From positions 1-7,220 of the forward strand of contig JACCTF010000428.1 in the NCBI GenBank assembly GCA_013812565.1: DNA of 7,220 nt, in the 5' to 3' direction. Made by a program: the position numbers and the translations under genes. Each line of letters opens with the position of its first letter. The first letter of the stretch is position 1. Positions 6,947 through 7,220 of this stretch are shown here, piece by piece. The DNA is from Pyrinomonadaceae bacterium. Its GTDB lineage: Bacteria; Acidobacteriota; Blastocatellia; Pyrinomonadales; Pyrinomonadaceae. A model generated the notes under the pieces. That model was not told where the DNA came from. It searched no databases and saw nothing but the letters and a program-made list of their open reading frames with translations.

Positions 6947-7020
6947 TAGAGGTCGGAGGTTAGATGTTAGTGAAAACAAATCGTCTCTTCTAACCTCCAA
7001 CTTCTACCCTCTGACCTCTA
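6947..7020. repeat. heptad-periodic inverted repeat at the rrf2-sufB junction
   Basis: The core pairs GGAGGTTAGA (6955-6964) with 6989-6998 around a 24-base loop. The adjoining TAGAGGTC (6947-6954) is complementary to 7013-7020. The right side carries 14 extra bases, exactly two 7-base units, between these blocks. Units are of the type YAGAGGT on the purine-rich strand. The distal arm crosses the stop codon of the Rrf2 gene (7004-7006) and supplies its last few codons. The proximal arm ends 14 bases before the sufB start. Confidence 0.82.
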
Positions 7021-7220
7021 TGGTGTTCTTATGAATTTGATATAGAGCTTGGTGCGCGCTCTGTTCCGTGCCCGTGAGCTGCGCGAGCGTGATGCGCTCA
7101 AGCGCGCTCTGGACAATCTCATGCAGCGAAATGATGACCGGCCGGATGCCGCAATCGTCCGTATGCACGCAGGTCTCGTGCAACCCTGTGTAAGATTTGC
7201 AGTGACCTTCAAGCATGCTG
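7004..7220 (-). CDS. Rrf2-family transcriptional regulator, C-terminal part
   Basis: The last 71 full codons are present; the N-terminal winged helix lies outside the window. The visible part has MLEGHC, LHETC and HTDDCGIRP, then the amphipathic helix LHEIVQSALERITLAQLTG, which is the typical end of Rrf2 proteins of the IscR type. Three cysteines are spaced C-x9-C-x5-C and probably bind an Fe-S cluster, whereas E. coli IscR has C-x5-C-x5-C. The ATG at 7216 is internal to the domain and is not the real start, because the frame stays open to the window edge. Placed first in the suf operon, it is probably the cluster-sensing regulator of the operon. Its final residues (EVRG) and stop are encoded within an inverted repeat. 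Confidence 0.88.
   Translation of the reverse strand, partial: SMLEGHCKSYTGLHETCVHTDDCGIRPVIISLHEIVQSALERITLAQLTGTEQSAHQALYQIHKNTIEVRG

Overview
The window is a SUF iron-sulfur cluster assembly operon lying entirely on the minus strand. Reading in the direction of transcription (high to low coordinates) the order is: 3' part of an Rrf2-family regulator (7220-7004), sufB (6932-5490), a DJ-1/PfpI-family gene (5412-4786), sufC (4724-3951), sufD (3944-2580), sufS (2453-1164) and sufU (1161-709). After a 223-base spacer comes the 5' part of a menC-like enolase-superfamily gene (485 to beyond base 1). No RNA gene, CRISPR array, transposase or recombinase is visible.

The genes form one pathway. SufS removes sulfur from cysteine and SufU accepts it. 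SufB, SufC and SufD form the ATP-driven scaffold on which the cluster is built, and the Rrf2 protein, which keeps a cysteine cluster in its C-terminal part, is the expected cluster-sensing regulator. SufE and SufA are absent, so the set is the SufBCDSU type best known from Firmicutes, but with an Rrf2 gene at the front. The catalytic or ligand residues expected for SufS (K249, C387), SufU (C39, D41, C64, C128), SufC (K40, E171, H203), SufB (C238, C390, E419) and SufD (C388, H390) are all present, so the machinery looks complete.

The unusual parts are the PfpI gene placed between sufB and sufC, and the spacers. Three spacers (rrf2/sufB, sufB/pfpI, sufD/sufS) each hold an imperfect inverted repeat built from 7-base units, with a different 7-mer in each. 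Each ends 12-17 bases upstream of the next start codon. The tightly coupled junctions (sufC/sufD, 6 bases; sufS/sufU, 2 bases) have none, nor does the 61-base pfpI/sufC spacer. A fourth inverted repeat, without clear 7-base periodicity, lies between sufU and menC.

Base composition is near balanced. Rrf2-sufB-C-D-S-U synteny, a menC neighbour and repeat-rich short spacers suggest a non-model Gram-negative-type lineage, perhaps Acidobacteriota (Blastocatellia-like). That placement is a guess from general impression and not from any marker gene. The SUF promoter is not in the window because it should lie upstream of the Rrf2 gene.
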